A stretch of DNA of 64,000 nucleotides from Clostridiales bacterium (GCA_009911365.1 QXXF01000007.1:1-64000); one strand, 5' to 3'. Counted from the stretch's first letter, positions 48,950 to 60,186 are shown. The notes: generated by a model not told the origin, from the sequence alone. Numbers and translations are program-made.

Positions 48950-50740
48950 ATGAGCAAGGTATACAAAAGGACCCATATGTGCGGGACGCTGACAGAACAA
49001 CAGATCGATGAGCAAGTGACGCTGAATGGATGGATCCAAAAGAGAAGAAATCTGGGGGGTTTGATTTTCTGTGATGTACGGGACAAGACTGGCATTGTCC
49101 AGGTAGTGTTCAACGATACCATCCCCAAGGAACTCTTTGAAAAGGCTGATAGTCTCCGCAGTGAATACGTAGTAGGCGTAAAAGGGATTGTCAAAGAACG
49201 GGAGTCCAAAAATCCGGATCTTCCTACAGGCAGCATCGAAGTTTTCGCGGAAGATCTGGTCATCTATTCCGAAGCGGACACGCCGCCCATCTACATCAAG
49301 GATGATGACAATGTTGATGACAATCTGCGGCTCAAATACCGGTATCTGGATCTGAGAAAGCATCAGATGCAGAAAAACCTCACCTTCCGCCACGACTTGA
49401 CGAAGCTGGCCCGGGACTATTTTGACAGCCAGGGCTTCACGGAAGTGGAAACCCCGATGATGATCAAATCAACGCCCGAAGGAGCCAGGGACTATCTGGT
49501 GCCAAGCAGAGTGAATCCAGGCAGCTTTTACGCACTTCCGCAGTCACCGCAGATGTACAAGCAGCTGCTGATGGTAGCGGGAACGGACCGCTATATGCAG
49601 ATCGTCAAATGTTTCCGGGACGAAGACCTGCGTGCGGATCGGCAGCCGGAGTTCACCCAGATCGACCTGGAAATGTCCTTCGTGGACCAGGATGATGTGA
49701 TAGAAATACAGGAAGGATTTCTGAAAAAAGTCTTTAAGGATCTGATGGGAATGAACATCGAGACGCCGTTTCCAAGGATTCCTTACCAGGAAGCCATGGA
49801 ACGGTATGGCAGCGACAAGCCGGATACTCGTTTTGGGTTTGAATTGAAAGTATTGAACCACTTGGTGGTTGACTGCGAGTTTAAAGTGTTCACAGACGCG
49901 CTGGCCGCTGGCGGCGACGTGCGGGGCATCTGCGTTGACGGCGGAGCAGCCGCTTATACCAGAAAAAAGATTGACAAGCTGACAGAAGCGGTCAAGAGCT
50001 ACGGCGCGAAGGGAATGGTTTGGATCAAGGTAGAGGAAGACAAAATTTCCTCTTCTGTCAATAAGTTCTTCTCGCCAGAAGCCCTGCGGGAGATCGCAGA
50101 TGTGTTTCAGGCAAAGGCCGGTGATCTGATTTTAATCGTTTCCGATAAAAAACAAGTGGTCTTCGATAGCTTGGGATTCCTGCGCCGCCACATCGCAGGG
50201 GAAATGGGGCTTTTGGACGACAATAAATACAACCTGCTTTGGGTGGTGGACTTCCCTCTGTACGAACAGGACGATGAAACAGGCGAATTCCACGCCAAGC
50301 ATCATCCGTTCACCTCACCGAATCCTGACGATCTGGATAGACTGGAAGCTGACCCGGGCAGCGTAAAAGCTCAGGCTTACGACATCGTGCTCAATGGCGT
50401 GGAGTTAGGCGGCGGCAGCATCCGTATCCATGACAGAAAGCTGCAGGAGCGGATGTTCAAGGTGCTGGGGCTTTCTCAAGAAGAGATCGAAGAAAAGTTC
50501 GGCTTCTTGGTAGAGGCCTTCAAATACGGCGCGCCGCCTCATGGCGGCTTAGCCTATGGACTGGACCGACTAGTCATGCTCCTGACCCATCAGAGCAGCA
50601 TCCGGGAAGTCATCGCCTTTCCGAAGAACCAGGCGGCGCAGTGCATGGTCAGCCAAGCACCAGCTCCAGTGGATGAGGAACAGCTCGCGGAGCTGGGGAT
50701 CAGCGTGAAATCGCAGACACCTGAAACTGACGGACAATAA
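48950..50740 (+). CDS. aspS: Aspartyl-tRNA synthetase
   Basis: 596 residues, bacterial type with N-terminal OB fold (VTLNGWIQKRRNLGGLIFCD), motif 2 (FRDEDLRADRQPEFTQIDLE), GAD insertion and motif 3 (GGLAYGLDRLVMLL). The gene follows hisS by 9 bp, the usual hisS-aspS pair. Confidence 0.97.
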   Translation: MSKVYKRTHMCGTLTEQQIDEQVTLNGWIQKRRNLGGLIFCDVRDKTGIVQVVFNDTIPKELFEKADSLRSEYVVGVKGIVKERESKNPDLPTGSIEVFAEDLVIYSEADTPPIYIKDDDNVDDNLRLKYRYLDLRKHQMQKNLTFRHDLTKLARDYFDSQGFTEVETPMMIKSTPEGARDYLVPSRVNPGSFYALPQSPQMYKQLLMVAGTDRYMQIVKCFRDEDLRADRQPEFTQIDLEMSFVDQDDVIEIQEGFLKKVFKDLMGMNIETPFPRIPYQEAMERYGSDKPDTRFGFELKVLNHLVVDCEFKVFTDALAAGGDVRGICVDGGAAAYTRKKIDKLTEAVKSYGAKGMVWIKVEEDKISSSVNKFFSPEALREIADVFQAKAGDLILIVSDKKQVVFDSLGFLRRHIAGEMGLLDDNKYNLLWVVDFPLYEQDDETGEFHAKHHPFTSPNPDDLDRLEADPGSVKAQAYDIVLNGVELGGGSIRIHDRKLQERMFKVLGLSQEEIEEKFGFLVEAFKYGAPPHGGLAYGLDRLVMLLTHQSSIREVIAFPKNQAAQCMVSQAPAPVDEEQLAELGISVKSQTPETDGQ

Positions 50741-50750
50741 AGAATCAGCC

Positions 50751-51353
50751 ATGAAACGAATCGGAATTTTAGGCGGGACCTTTGACCCCATACACAATGG
50801 GCACATTGGTCTGGCGGAAGATGCGATGCGGCAGGCGGGATTGGAAAAAGTGCTGCTCATCCCTGCGAAGCTCCAGCCCTTCAAGCTGGACAAGCAGGTC
50901 ACAGAAGGGAGCCACCGCCTAGAAATGGCCCGCCTTGCGGTCTTGGGTATCTCAGGCCTGGAGGTTTCGGACCACGAACTGTGTCAGGAGCGGATCTCTT
51001 ACACGTATATGACCCTGGAGGACATCCAGTGCCAAGAGGGTCCAGATACCAGGCTTTACTTTATCACAGGCACGGACGCTTTTTTGAAGGTCTCCACCTG
51101 GAAACACGCAGAAAACATGCTGCGCCGCTATTCCTTTGCCGTTGGCTCCAGGCCAGGCTATCGGGAAGAAGAACTGACCCAGTGTATAGGGGAGTTGAAA
51201 AGCGTCTATAATACAGATATTGTAAAAATTCAAAACCGGAAGCGAAACATTTCCGCTACGGAGATCCGGCAGCGATTGGAAACCGGGAAAAGTCTCAAAG
51301 GCTTTGTGCCAAAAGCCGTGGAAAGGTATATCAAGCAACATGGACTCTATTGA
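50751..51353 (+). CDS. nadD: Nicotinate-nucleotide adenylyltransferase
   Basis: 200 residues. GGTFDPIHNGHIGLAED gives the HxGH nucleotidyl-transferase motif and ISATEIRQRL the second. Adenylates nicotinate mononucleotide in NAD synthesis. Start only weakly preceded by a purine site (AAAGAA). It overlaps yqeK. Confidence 0.95.
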   Translation: MKRIGILGGTFDPIHNGHIGLAEDAMRQAGLEKVLLIPAKLQPFKLDKQVTEGSHRLEMARLAVLGISGLEVSDHELCQERISYTYMTLEDIQCQEGPDTRLYFITGTDAFLKVSTWKHAENMLRRYSFAVGSRPGYREEELTQCIGELKSVYNTDIVKIQNRKRNISATEIRQRLETGKSLKGFVPKAVERYIKQHGLY

Positions 51354-51906
51354 GGTTTATATAGAAAAGAATTTATCCGAGAAAAGAAAAGCGCATGTCA
51401 AAGAAGTGGTGGAAACAGCAAAACAGCTGGCTAAAACTTATGGAGCGGACCCGGACAAGGCCCGGCAGGCGGCTCTGTTTCACGATATGTTCCGTAGCAC
51501 GCCGGTGGATGTGCTCAACATGTATGTGCGCCAGCTAGGACTGGCCCCCGTTTATCTGAACAATCCAAACCTGGCTCACGGTCCTATCGCGGCCATTATC
51601 ATGGAGCGGGATTACGGCATCCAGGACCCAGACATCCTCCAGGCGGTCCGCTATCACACCACTGGACGGGCTGGCATGTCCCTTTTGGAAAAGGTATTGT
51701 TTCTAGCTGATGCCATGGAGCCGGGAAGAGAATACCCCGGAGTAGGAGAAATCAGAAAGCTAGCCGCCGAATCCCTGGACAAAGCTTGTCTTTATTCCAT
51801 GGAGCGTTCCATTGCCTACATCCGGGAGAGAGGGCTTTTTCTGCACGAGGATACCATAAAAGCACGCAATGATTTGAAAAAGAAGGGAGAAACCAATGGA
51901 TTGTAA
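51340..51906 (+). CDS. yqeK: HD-domain diadenosine tetraphosphatase YqeK
   Basis: 188 residues; ATG overlaps the nadD end by 14 bp. HD phosphohydrolase with HVKEVVETAKQLA, ALFHDMFR and LAHGPIAAIIM. Hydrolyses Ap4A symmetrically. Part of the conserved nadD-yqeK-rsfS cluster; no lytR gene between yqeK and rsfS here. Confidence 0.93.
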   Translation: MDSIEVYIEKNLSEKRKAHVKEVVETAKQLAKTYGADPDKARQAALFHDMFRSTPVDVLNMYVRQLGLAPVYLNNPNLAHGPIAAIIMERDYGIQDPDILQAVRYHTTGRAGMSLLEKVLFLADAMEPGREYPGVGEIRKLAAESLDKACLYSMERSIAYIRERGLFLHEDTIKARNDLKKKGETNGL

Positions 51907-52252
51907 AGATATGGCGTTGTTTTCAGCAAAGGTTCTGAACAACAAAAAGGCTCAGGACATCACAGTCATCAATATTAGCAGCAGGGCGGCGTTTGCCGAC
52001 TACATGGTCCTGGCTTCGGGCGGCAGTGCGAGACAAGTGACCACTTTGTGCGATGAACTGGAAGAACAGCTGGAAAAAGAAGGCGTTTTCGTAAAGAGCA
52101 TTGAAGGTAAGAAAAATTCCGGCTGGCTCCTGATGGACTACGGCGATATCATCGTCAACCTGCTTACCGTGGAAATGCGGAAAAAATACAATATCGAAAA
52201 AGTATGGGCTGACTGTGAATGTTTAGATCTGGAGGATGAAGATGAAAGATAA
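51896..52252 (+). CDS. rsfS: Ribosome silencing factor
   Basis: 118 residues, DUF143 fold: [20 protein letters not shown], then [19 protein letters not shown]. Binds uL14 and blocks subunit joining in starvation. Overlaps yqeK by 11 bp and leuS by 11 bp. Confidence 0.95.
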   Translation: MDCKDMALFSAKVLNNKKAQDITVINISSRAAFADYMVLASGGSARQVTTLCDELEEQLEKEGVFVKSIEGKKNSGWLLMDYGDIIVNLLTVEMRKKYNIEKVWADCECLDLEDEDER

Positions 52253-54710
52253 ATATAATTTTACGGAAATCGAAAAGAAATGGCAGGAAAAGTGGAAAAC
52301 CGGGGATGTGTTCAAGACCACTGAAGATGAAAGCAAGGAAAAGTATTATGTACTGGAAATGTTTCCATATCCGTCCGGCAAGCTACATATGGGCCATGTG
52401 AGAAACTACTCCATTGGCGATGTGATTGCCAGGTTCAAAACCATGAAAGGCTACAACGTGCTCCATCCGATGGGCTGGGACTCTTTTGGTCTGCCTGCTG
52501 AAAACGCCGCCATCAAACACGGCGCAGCACCAAGTGAATGGACTTGGAACAATATCGATGAAATGCGGGACCAGCTTTCCGAACTGGGACTTTCCTATGA
52601 TTGGGACAGAGAAGTAGCTACCTGTTCCCCTGACTACTACAAGTGGATGCAGTGGATCTTCATTCAGTTCTATAACAAGGGCCTAGCTTATAAAAAGGAA
52701 AACCCAGTAAACTGGTGTCCAAGCTGCCAGACGGTCCTGGCCAATGAGCAGGTGGTGGACGGAGCTTGTGAACGCTGCGGCGCGGAAGTGGGCAAGAAAG
52801 AGCTGTCCCAATGGTACTTTAAGATCACAGACTATGCGGAACGGCTCCTTTCCAACCTGGAAAAGCTGCCAGGCTGGCCGGAAAAAGTCAAGATCATGCA
52901 GAAAAACTGGATTGGCAAGAGCATTGGCGCAGAAGTCACCTTTAAAATCGATGGCTTTGACAAGGGCATGGATATTTTCACTACCAGGCCGGACACCTTG
53001 TATGGCGTGACCTACATGGTAATGGCCCCGGAACACCCATATGTGAAAGAGCTGGTGGCGGGCAGCGAATACGAAGCACCGGTAAAGGCATATCTGGATA
53101 AAGTACAGCATATGTCTGACATTGAGAGGACTTCCACGGCAAACGAAAAAACAGGAGAATTCATCGGAAGGTATGCCATTAATCCGGTGAACGGCAAAAA
53201 AGTACCCATCTACATTTCTGACTATGTGCTCATGGATTACGGGACTGGTGCGATCATGGCGGTTCCTGCCCATGACCAGAGGGACTTTGAGTTCGCCACA
53301 AAATTTGGCTTAGAAATCATCCCAGTGGTGGACACGGACGATCCGAACATCGATGTTTACGACTTGAAAGAAGCCTTTGCGGCCGAAGGCAATATGATCA
53401 ATTCGGAAATGTTCACAGGCATGAACAACAAAGAAGCCATTGTGAAGATCATTGATTACCTGGAAGAAAAGGGCATTGGCAAGAAGTCCATCAACTACAG
53501 GCTCCGTGACTGGCTCATTTCCAGACAGCGGTATTGGGGCACACCGATCCCGATGATTTACTGTGATGACTGCGGCTGGGTGCCGGAAAAAGAAGAAAAT
53601 CTTCCGGTCATGCTGCCTACAGACGTGGAATTCACAGGAAAAGGCGAGTCTCCGCTGACTACCAGCAAGACCTTCGCCCAGGCTGTGTGTCCAAAATGCG
53701 GCAAGCCGGCAAGACGGGAAATGGATACCATGGACACGTTCCTGGATTCCTCTTGGTATTTCCTCCGTTACTGCGACGCGAAAAATGACAAGGAAGCCTT
53801 CAATCTGGACAAGGTGAAATACTGGATGAGCGTTGATCAGTACATTGGCGGCGTAGAGCATGCCATCCTTCACTTGATGTACGCCAGGTTCTTCCAGATG
53901 GCGCTCTATGACTTGGGCTTTGTCAACACGGAAGAGCCATTCACAAACCTGCTGACCCAGGGCATGGTTATCAAGGATGGAAAGAAAATGTCAAAGTCCA
54001 TTGGCAATGTAGTCAGCCCAGCGGAGATCATTGAAAAGTACGGCGCGGACACGGCAAGGCTCTTCATCCTCTTCGCGGCGCCGCCGGAACGTGAGCTGGA
54101 TTGGTCTGACAAAGGCGTGGAAGGGAGTTACCGTTTCCTTAACCGGGTTCACAGACTGGTCTATGAATTTGCGGGCACCTGCAAGGACGCGCCAGGCGAG
54201 TATCAGCTAGAGAACAAGGCTGACAAGGATCTGGCTTATGTGATGAATTATACCATCAAAAAAGTTTCCGATGACGTAGGCGGCAGGTTCAACTTTAACA
54301 CGGCCATCAGTTCCATCATGGAGCTGGTGAACGAAATGTACAAATACAAGGAAGGCGAAATCAATCAGGGACTCTTTCGGGCAGCGATCGAGAACCTGGT
54401 GCTGGTGCTGTCTCCGTTCACGCCGCATATTTGTGAAGAAATGTGGGAACACCTGGGCCACAGCACCTTTATCTACAAAGAATCCTGGCCTGTGTGCGAT
54501 GAAAGCGCGTTAGTGAAGGATACGGTAGAAGTAGTCGTTCAGATCAATGGAAAAGTAAAAGAAAAAATGGACGTACCAGCAGGTCTGAACAAACAAGAAT
54601 TTGAAAAGCTGGCAATGGAAAGCGAAAAGATACAGAAGTTAATCAGTGGCAAGAACGTAATTAAGGTGATCGCAGTACCGAACAAACTGGTTAATATTGT
54701 AGTAAAATAA
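52242..54710 (+). CDS. leuS: Leucyl-tRNA synthetase
   Basis: 822 residues; second of two close ATGs chosen because GGAGG ends 6 bp before it. Class I motifs HMGH (in [12 protein letters not shown]) and [11 protein letters not shown]1 editing domain with [14 protein letters not shown]. Zinc-type Cys pairs NWCPSCQ and YCDDCGW. No T-box leader precedes it. Confidence 0.97.
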   Translation: MKDKYNFTEIEKKWQEKWKTGDVFKTTEDESKEKYYVLEMFPYPSGKLHMGHVRNYSIGDVIARFKTMKGYNVLHPMGWDSFGLPAENAAIKHGAAPSEWTWNNIDEMRDQLSELGLSYDWDREVATCSPDYYKWMQWIFIQFYNKGLAYKKENPVNWCPSCQTVLANEQVVDGACERCGAEVGKKELSQWYFKITDYAERLLSNLEKLPGWPEKVKIMQKNWIGKSIGAEVTFKIDGFDKGMDIFTTRPDTLYGVTYMVMAPEHPYVKELVAGSEYEAPVKAYLDKVQHMSDIERTSTANEKTGEFIGRYAINPVNGKKVPIYISDYVLMDYGTGAIMAVPAHDQRDFEFATKFGLEIIPVVDTDDPNIDVYDLKEAFAAEGNMINSEMFTGMNNKEAIVKIIDYLEEKGIGKKSINYRLRDWLISRQRYWGTPIPMIYCDDCGWVPEKEENLPVMLPTDVEFTGKGESPLTTSKTFAQAVCPKCGKPARREMDTMDTFLDSSWYFLRYCDAKNDKEAFNLDKVKYWMSVDQYIGGVEHAILHLMYARFFQMALYDLGFVNTEEPFTNLLTQGMVIKDGKKMSKSIGNVVSPAEIIEKYGADTARLFILFAAPPERELDWSDKGVEGSYRFLNRVHRLVYEFAGTCKDAPGEYQLENKADKDLAYVMNYTIKKVSDDVGGRFNFNTAISSIMELVNEMYKYKEGEINQGLFRAAIENLVLVLSPFTPHICEEMWEHLGHSTFIYKESWPVCDESALVKDTVEVVVQINGKVKEKMDVPAGLNKQEFEKLAMESEKIQKLISGKNVIKVIAVPNKLVNIVVK

Positions 54711-54763
54711 GGTTTCCTCAGCTTTTCTCCAATGAAGAGAAAGAAAAGAGAGAACGAAAATTT

Positions 54764-56452
54764 ATGAGAACGAAACAACAGAATACCAATAACAGGGGCG
54801 GCTCTCCGGTAAAAATCATTCCTCTGGGCGGTTTGAACGAAATCGGTAAAAATATGACAGTCCTGGAGTACAGAGAGGAAATCCTAATCATCGACTGTGG
54901 GTTATCTTTCCCAGACGATGACATGTTTGGGATCGACATGGTCATCCCGGATTTCGACTATTTGATCAAGAACCGGAAAAAAATCAAAGGCATGGTCATC
55001 ACCCACGGTCATGAAGACCATATCGGCGCGGTGCCTTACCTGCTGAAAGTGCTCAATGTTCCTATTTACGGGACTCGTTTCCCGTTGGGGCTGATCGAAA
55101 ACAAACTAAAAGAGCACGGGCTGAAGGCCAAACTGCACCCTGTAAAAGCCGGGCAGCGGTTTAAACTGGGATCCTTTGACGTGGAGACCCTGCGGATTAC
55201 CCATTCCATCGCAGATTCCATCTGCTTGTGCATCAATACGCCTGCAGGGCGAATCTTTCACACTGGCGATTTTAAGATCGATTATACGCCAGTTGATGGG
55301 GAACCTTTGGATTTCGCCAGGCTGGCGGAACTGGGGTCCAAAGGCGTGATGCTGATGATGGCCGATAGTACCAATGCCACGAGAAAAGGATACACGGCTT
55401 CGGAAAAAGTAGTAGGACGGACATTAGAAGACATTTTCCGAAGATCCCAGACAAGAATCATCATCGCCACCTTTTCCTCCAATGTCCACAGGCTGCAAAA
55501 GATAATTGACATTGCGGTGCTGTGCAAAAGAAAGGTAGCTGTCTCCGGACGGAGCATGGTGAACGTCGTGGCTCTGGCCCAGGAGCTGGGGTATATCAAG
55601 ATCCCGGCCAACGTGCTGGTGGACATCAATAAAATCAAAAACATACCGGACAAAGATCTGGTCATCATCACCACAGGCAGCCAGGGCGAACCCATGTCCG
55701 CGCTTTCCCGCATGGCCACTTCTGACCACAAGGCAGTGAAGATCAAGAAAGGGGACATGGTGATCTTGTCCTCCACACCAGTGCCGGGAAATGAAAAGAC
55801 GGTGTCCAACGTAGTGAACAAGCTCTTTGAAAAGGGTGCGGAAGTGATTTATTCGGATATCGCGGACATTCACGTTTCCGGCCACGCCTGCCAGGAAGAG
55901 CTGAAACTGATGCATTCCCTGATCCGGCCTCAGTACTTCATGCCGGTCCACGGAGAATACAGGCATCTGAAAAAGCATTCGGAGATCGCCCAATCCCTGG
56001 GCATGTCGGAAAACAAGATCTTCATCTTGAAAAACGGAGATGAATTGGATATCAACAAACGCCAGGCGAAGATCGTCAAGAACGTGGCGGAGGCAGAAGG
56101 TGTCATGGTGGATGGCCTTGGCGTAGGCGATGTGGGAAATATCGTGCTTCGGGACAGACGGCTTCTTTCCGAATCCGGTCTGATCATCGTGGTGGCGGCC
56201 ATTGACCGGGCAAACAACCGGGTGGCTTCTGGTCCAGATATTATTTCCAGGGGATTCGTCTATGTACGGGAAAATGAAAAGCTCATTGATGAGGCCTGCG
56301 ATCTGGCGGCAGAGATCCTGGAAACCTGTTGTCAAAAGAACATCCGGGATTGGAACGCCATGAAGACAGCGGTCAGAGATGGCCTGAGGAAATTTATTTA
56401 TAACAAGACCATGAGAAGTCCGGTGATCCTGCCGATATTTTTGGAGGTATAA
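54764..56452 (+). CDS. rnj: Ribonuclease J
   Basis: 562 residues. Metallo-beta-lactamase core with THGHEDHIGAVPY and HTGDFKIDYTP, beta-CASP part with TFSSNVHRLQ and ITTGSQGEPMSAL, and HVSGHACQEELKLM. 5' exo- and endoribonuclease for mRNA and rRNA processing. Starts 53 bp after leuS. Confidence 0.96.
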   Translation: MRTKQQNTNNRGGSPVKIIPLGGLNEIGKNMTVLEYREEILIIDCGLSFPDDDMFGIDMVIPDFDYLIKNRKKIKGMVITHGHEDHIGAVPYLLKVLNVPIYGTRFPLGLIENKLKEHGLKAKLHPVKAGQRFKLGSFDVETLRITHSIADSICLCINTPAGRIFHTGDFKIDYTPVDGEPLDFARLAELGSKGVMLMMADSTNATRKGYTASEKVVGRTLEDIFRRSQTRIIIATFSSNVHRLQKIIDIAVLCKRKVAVSGRSMVNVVALAQELGYIKIPANVLVDINKIKNIPDKDLVIITTGSQGEPMSALSRMATSDHKAVKIKKGDMVILSSTPVPGNEKTVSNVVNKLFEKGAEVIYSDIADIHVSGHACQEELKLMHSLIRPQYFMPVHGEYRHLKKHSEIAQSLGMSENKIFILKNGDELDINKRQAKIVKNVAEAEGVMVDGLGVGDVGNIVLRDRRLLSESGLIIVVAAIDRANNRVASGPDIISRGFVYVRENEKLIDEACDLAAEILETCCQKNIRDWNAMKTAVRDGLRKFIYNKTMRSPVILPIFLEV

Positions 56453-56455
56453 AGA

Positions 56456-56818
56456 ATGAACGTATATGACGAAGCGCACAAACTGACACAGGCGATCCGG
56501 GAATCGGAAGAATACAAACAGCATCAGGCAGTAAAGGAAAAGATCAAAGCAAATCCTGAATTGGAAAAGAGCCTCAATGATTTCAAGGCAAAGCAGATCG
56601 CTCTTCAGGCCAGTCAGATGATGGGACAGCAGGTGAACCAGGAGGCTATGTTGCAGATACAAAGCCTTTACGGGATCTTGGCCCAGGATCCTTTGGCAGC
56701 GGAATACCTGCAGTGCGAAATGAGGTTTTCCCTGATGATCAACGACGTGTATCAGATTTTGACAGAGGTGATCGATCTAGGGATCCCTGGCATGGGAGGT
56801 GCGGGAAATGGAAAATAA
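56456..56818 (+). CDS. YlbF/YmcA-family protein
   Basis: 120 residues, all helical: DEAHKLTQAIRESEEYKQHQ, LNDFKAKQIALQASQMMG. In Bacillus, YlbF-YmcA-YaaT form the Y complex that steers RNase Y; its position after RNase J fits RNA turnover. Gly-rich C terminus. Confidence 0.85.
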   Translation: MNVYDEAHKLTQAIRESEEYKQHQAVKEKIKANPELEKSLNDFKAKQIALQASQMMGQQVNQEAMLQIQSLYGILAQDPLAAEYLQCEMRFSLMINDVYQILTEVIDLGIPGMGGAGNGK

Positions 56819-57506
56819 CATGGTGAAAACGCCAGAGCAGCTGCTGAACATCATGAAAGCAGAGGCCATGGGGGACGCCTGTTTTTCCCATATCCTGGAC
56901 TTTATGAAGGTAGGCATGACAGAGCGGCAGGTGGCGGATGAGATCGAGAGATTTCTGTTGTCATTAGGTGCGGAAGGTCTGTCCTTTCCCACGATTTGCG
57001 TTTCTGGCAGCCGCACGGAATTTCCACATGGAGAGCCTTCTGACAAGGTAATCGAGAAAGGGGATCTGGTGACCATTGACATGGGAGCCATTGTCAATGG
57101 ATATTGCGGCGATATGACCAGGACCGTGGCTATGCGCCATGTGACGGACCAGCAGCGAGAAGTCTATGATATCGTGCTTCGCGCCCAGATGGCGGGATTG
57201 GCGGCAGTCAAGACAGGTGCTAAATGTTTTGACGTGGATAAAATATGCAGAGACATTATCACAGAAGCTGGTTACGGCCAGTATTACGTACATGGCACGG
57301 GCCACGGCGTGGGCATGGAAGTCCACGAATCGCCCACGCTCAATACGAAGAGCAAGGAGACATTGGAAGAATTCATGCCTGTGACCATTGAACCGGGGAT
57401 TTATCTTCCTGGAAATTTCGGTGTGCGCATTGAGGACTTGGCAATTGTGACAGACTTTGGTATAATAAACACAACAAGGTCAGAAAAAGAATTAATCATA
57501 CTATAA
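56808..57506 (+). CDS. M24-family metallopeptidase (Xaa-Pro aminopeptidase-like)
   Basis: 232 residues, short form with only the pita-bread domain. Metal ligands: [16 protein letters not shown] (two Asp), [15 protein letters not shown] (His), EPGIYLP (Glu) and RIEDLAIVT (Glu). No N-terminal creatinase-like domain, unlike full PepP/PepQ. Followed by efp as in many Bacillota. Confidence 0.9.
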   Translation: MENNMVKTPEQLLNIMKAEAMGDACFSHILDFMKVGMTERQVADEIERFLLSLGAEGLSFPTICVSGSRTEFPHGEPSDKVIEKGDLVTIDMGAIVNGYCGDMTRTVAMRHVTDQQREVYDIVLRAQMAGLAAVKTGAKCFDVDKICRDIITEAGYGQYYVHGTGHGVGMEVHESPTLNTKSKETLEEFMPVTIEPGIYLPGNFGVRIEDLAIVTDFGIINTTRSEKELIIL

Positions 57507-57525
57507 AAGAAAGGTCGAGATATTT

Positions 57526-58086
57526 ATGATTTACGCAGGTGATTTTAGAAAAGGTATTACATTTGAAATCAACGGAGATCCTCATGTGGTTCTGGATTTC
57601 CAGCATGTAAAGCCAGGTAAGGGTGCTGCTTTCGTAAGGACGAAATACAAGAACATCCTCACAGGCGCTACGAGAGAAGAAGCCTTCAACCCAAATGACA
57701 AATTCCCGAAGGCACATATTGAAACAAAGACCATGCAGTATCTTTACAATGATGGGGAGCTCTATTATTTCATGGATCCGGAATCTTATGATCAGATCCC
57801 GTTGCCATTCGAGCAGGTAGAAGACGCTATGAAATATTTAAGGGAAAACGATGAGGCTACCATCAAATTCTACAAAGGAAACGCTTTCCTGGTAGAAGCT
57901 CCGAACTTCGTTGACCTGAAAGTTACGGAAACAGAGCCAGGGGTAAAAGGTGACACGGCTACCAATGTGACGAAAGCCGCTACTGTGGAAACCGGTGCGG
58001 TGGTTCAGGTTCCGATCTTCATCGAAGAAGGCGAAACCATCCAGATCGACACCAGGAGCGGTGAATATCTGGGAAGATCTAAATAA
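57526..58086 (+). CDS. efp: Elongation factor P
   Basis: 186 residues, three OB-like domains. The tip loop is [12 protein letters not shown] with Lys at the usual modification site. Rescues ribosomes at poly-Pro. [18 protein letters not shown] and the final TRSGEYLGR are family signatures. Ends before a strong terminator. Confidence 0.97.
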   Translation: MIYAGDFRKGITFEINGDPHVVLDFQHVKPGKGAAFVRTKYKNILTGATREEAFNPNDKFPKAHIETKTMQYLYNDGELYYFMDPESYDQIPLPFEQVEDAMKYLRENDEATIKFYKGNAFLVEAPNFVDLKVTETEPGVKGDTATNVTKAATVETGAVVQVPIFIEEGETIQIDTRSGEYLGRSK

Positions 58087-58094
58087 GAAGAGAC

Positions 58095-58164
58095 GGAGGT
58101 ATTTTATTCTGGGCACTGGTCCTCGCTACGCTGCGGAGGTGCCCGCCATAAAATACCTCCTTTT
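58095..58164 (+). terminator. Terminator after efp
   Basis: GGAGGTATTTTAT pairs exactly with ATAAAATACCTCC across a 40-base branched loop with a second stem (GGGCAC...GTGCCC), then TTTT. Confidence 0.85.
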
Positions 58165-58426
58165 CAAGTTCTTCCTTTTCGGCTTTGTGGATTGAAAAAC
58201 CAGTGATATTATTTTTTCCGAAAAGGTATTCCGATTGGTACTCGTTGTAAGCAAAATACATCTATACCTAAAGAGTATGAATAATTTTGCAAGGGAAATG
58301 TGCGTTAAATCCCTTGCTTTTGTTATTCTATTACTATATCCTTTTTCCTGGCCTGCATCTAATGCTCTAATGCCGTAATAAAAAATTGGGGGCAGGAGTA
58401 AAAATAGAAAGCTAACTATATAAAAG
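58165..58426. other. Intergenic, no gene seen
   Basis: AT-rich spacer between the efp terminator and the IS110 remnant. The only structure found is the hairpin at 58289-58321. No coding frame with a start site on either strand. Confidence 0.6.
58289..58321 (+). terminator. Second terminator-like hairpin downstream of efp
   Basis: GCAAGGGA pairs with TCCCTTGC, then TTTTGTT. It could end a lost gene that once lay here. Confidence 0.75.
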
Positions 58427-58933
58427 TCAAGTAAAAAATTGTAACTTGTCAATTGATGTGATTTGAACCTTTAAAATAGAGGTGCCAGAGAAATGAGAAA
58501 TTCCTGGCATGGAGAGGATAGGAGAGTTGGTTTGGACACTGAACTTTTCTATTTTTTCATCGATTTCTGCGATTTGTTCTTTGAGCAGCTCGATCTGGCG
58601 CACGAGATGCTTGATCTGGATTTCTTCCGAGACGGAAGCGATGCCAATCGAATGCTTCGCGGTGCGTTTTAACTCTTCAGCGGTAAGAGAAATCCGTTTG
58701 CCTCTCCCGGAGACTTCAAAGCATTTACGCAGTGTCCGAATGTCCGTGGACGCAATTTTATCCGCGCTTGGGAAACTTTTTAAAATCGCCATGTAGACGA
58801 AACCATGCTTGGATTTGAACAGGCGGTTGTCCTCCGGAAAAACGAGGTCGATGCGCTTCTGAAGTCGGTTGGTGTGGACATTTAACTCTTCTTTCAGATT
58901 GTGATGATGATGGGTGATTAGACGGATTTTCAC
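58427..58933 (-). pseudogene. IS110-family transposase remnant
   Basis: The middle of an IS110-type transposase (LKEELNVHTNRLQKRIDLVF, ILKSFPSADKIASTDIRTL, FEVSGRGKRISLTAEELK, SPILSMPGISHFSG). The N-terminal DEDD catalytic part and the C-terminal Ser-motif end are missing, so the element cannot move. Confidence 0.8.
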
Positions 58934-58975
58934 AAAAGTGACAGTTTATCATATACCAAAGAAAGGAGATTTATT

Positions 58976-59111
58976 ATGAAGAACATCATCAAAAAATCAA
59001 TCACAACTGTAATCATCATGGCTTTAGCATTAACACTTGCTATGCCTGTTGCCGCACAGGCGGCAAAAAAGAAAGCTCCTAAGATAAGCAAGACTAAAGT
59101 CACCATGATAT
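58976..59111 (+). pseudogene. Secreted-protein gene beheaded by an IS3 insertion
   Basis: After AAAGGAGATTTATT an ATG opens a signal peptide (MKNIIKKSITTVIIMALALT, cleavage near AQA-AKKK) and about 12 residues of mature protein (KAPKISKTKVTM), the usual start of Ig-like (BIG_2) surface proteins. The frame then enters the IS at about 59112 and stops at 59197. No continuation was seen on the far side of the element. Confidence 0.75.
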
Positions 59112-59153
59112 TGTCGATATTGGTTGACACTTTTTTTGCAAGGATAATAATGC

Positions 59154-59848
59154 TTAAGCTGCAGAGCCCAGAGATTCGTAATATCTCTGCCGCTTGACCA
59201 TTAGAGGAAGCCCCTCATTGGTGGAGCATATCTTCCTGTTGTTCCAATAACTAATGAAATATCGAAAGATGAGGGTTTTCAGTTCTTCCACCGTCATTCT
59301 TTCTGTCTTATGCCTCCCATAGATGAGCGCCTCCTTCATCCGTGCCCACATGCTCTTGCGTTGCGCATTGTCATGGCAGCGTCCGCCGGTGCTGTTCATG
59401 CTCTGGTGAATTCCGTGCTTTGCGACAGCCATGCGGTGGATCTCGCTGGTGTACTGTGTTCCACGGTCAGAGTGGATGATGGCTCCCCTGAGTGCCGGAT
59501 AACACCGGACAGCATTGACAAGCGTACGCTCACACAATATTTCGGACGGTGGCTGAGTCCAATTTTCTCCATGACGCAGTAAACCGTCCTCTCGCCGGGA
59601 ATACGGATGTTTCCGGGCTGTTTCAGGAGAAGCGCCTGATACATGCGGATCCGCCCATAAGTGTCGTTGCGTTCGTCCTCTGATACAATTGCCCGCATAG
59701 CATCGGCTAAATCCTGATATTTCCACGGCCGGTCTTTGTTTTGCAGATATTTATAAAATCCCTGCCGTGTTACTTTTAGCATCCGGCAGTAGAAAGAAAT
59801 CTTTCCCTTGATCACGCCGTCCTCGGTTTTTATGGCAAGAAACATCAT
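59154..59848 (-). pseudogene. IS3 OrfB transposase, deleted and frameshifted
   Basis: Two frames make up the gene. 59848 down to about 59545 encodes the N-terminal HTH_21 part (CRMLKVTRQGFYKYLQ, YGRIRMYQAL, GLSHRPK). Then the frame changes to LCERTLVNAVRCYPALRGAI, IHSDRGTQYTS, GGRCHDNAQRKSMWARMK, which holds the second Asp and the Glu of DDE. The segment carrying the first Asp (normally CVTDIT) and about 70 codons is missing, so no active transposase can be made. Confidence 0.85.
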
Positions 59849-60186
59849 TCTCTGCCTTTTGCAGACTTCCGACGGCTGGCAGCGAAAAAAGCGCTTGCTT
59901 CCTCAAGGAATTCGTTTTCCTCTTTCAAACGGCGGATTTCTTTTTCCTGCTCCCTGACCTGTCTGCGCAGGAGAGCCAGTTCCTCTGCGAGACTCATGGC
60001 CGTCTGCGGCGTATGTGAACCATGACCAGCATCCAGCCGTCCCTCCCTTGCCGCCTTCGTCCATGCATACATGGCGTTTTCAGGGATTCCTAATTCGGCA
60101 GCCGCTTTTGCGCCGCCAAGTTCCTTTGCCAGTTTTACAGCCTGGATCTTGTAATCCATGTCGTATTTCCGTTGTTTTTTTGCCAT
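59845..60186 (-). CDS. IS3 OrfA
   Basis: 113 residues with HTH_8-type start (DMDYKIQAVKLAKELGGAKA, AELGIPENAMYAWTKAA) and a Leu-zipper coiled coil (LALLRRQVREQEKEIRRLKE). Overlaps orfB by 4 bp, where the usual -1 frameshift would occur. Intact. Confidence 0.9.
   Translation of the reverse strand: MAKKQRKYDMDYKIQAVKLAKELGGAKAAAELGIPENAMYAWTKAAREGRLDAGHGSHTPQTAMSLAEELALLRRQVREQEKEIRRLKEENEFLEEASAFFAASRRKSAKGRE

Noticed and set aside
47641-48950. T-box or other leader before hisS/aspS
   Set aside because: Gaps of 6 and 9 bp leave no room; genes are in an operon with translational spacing only.
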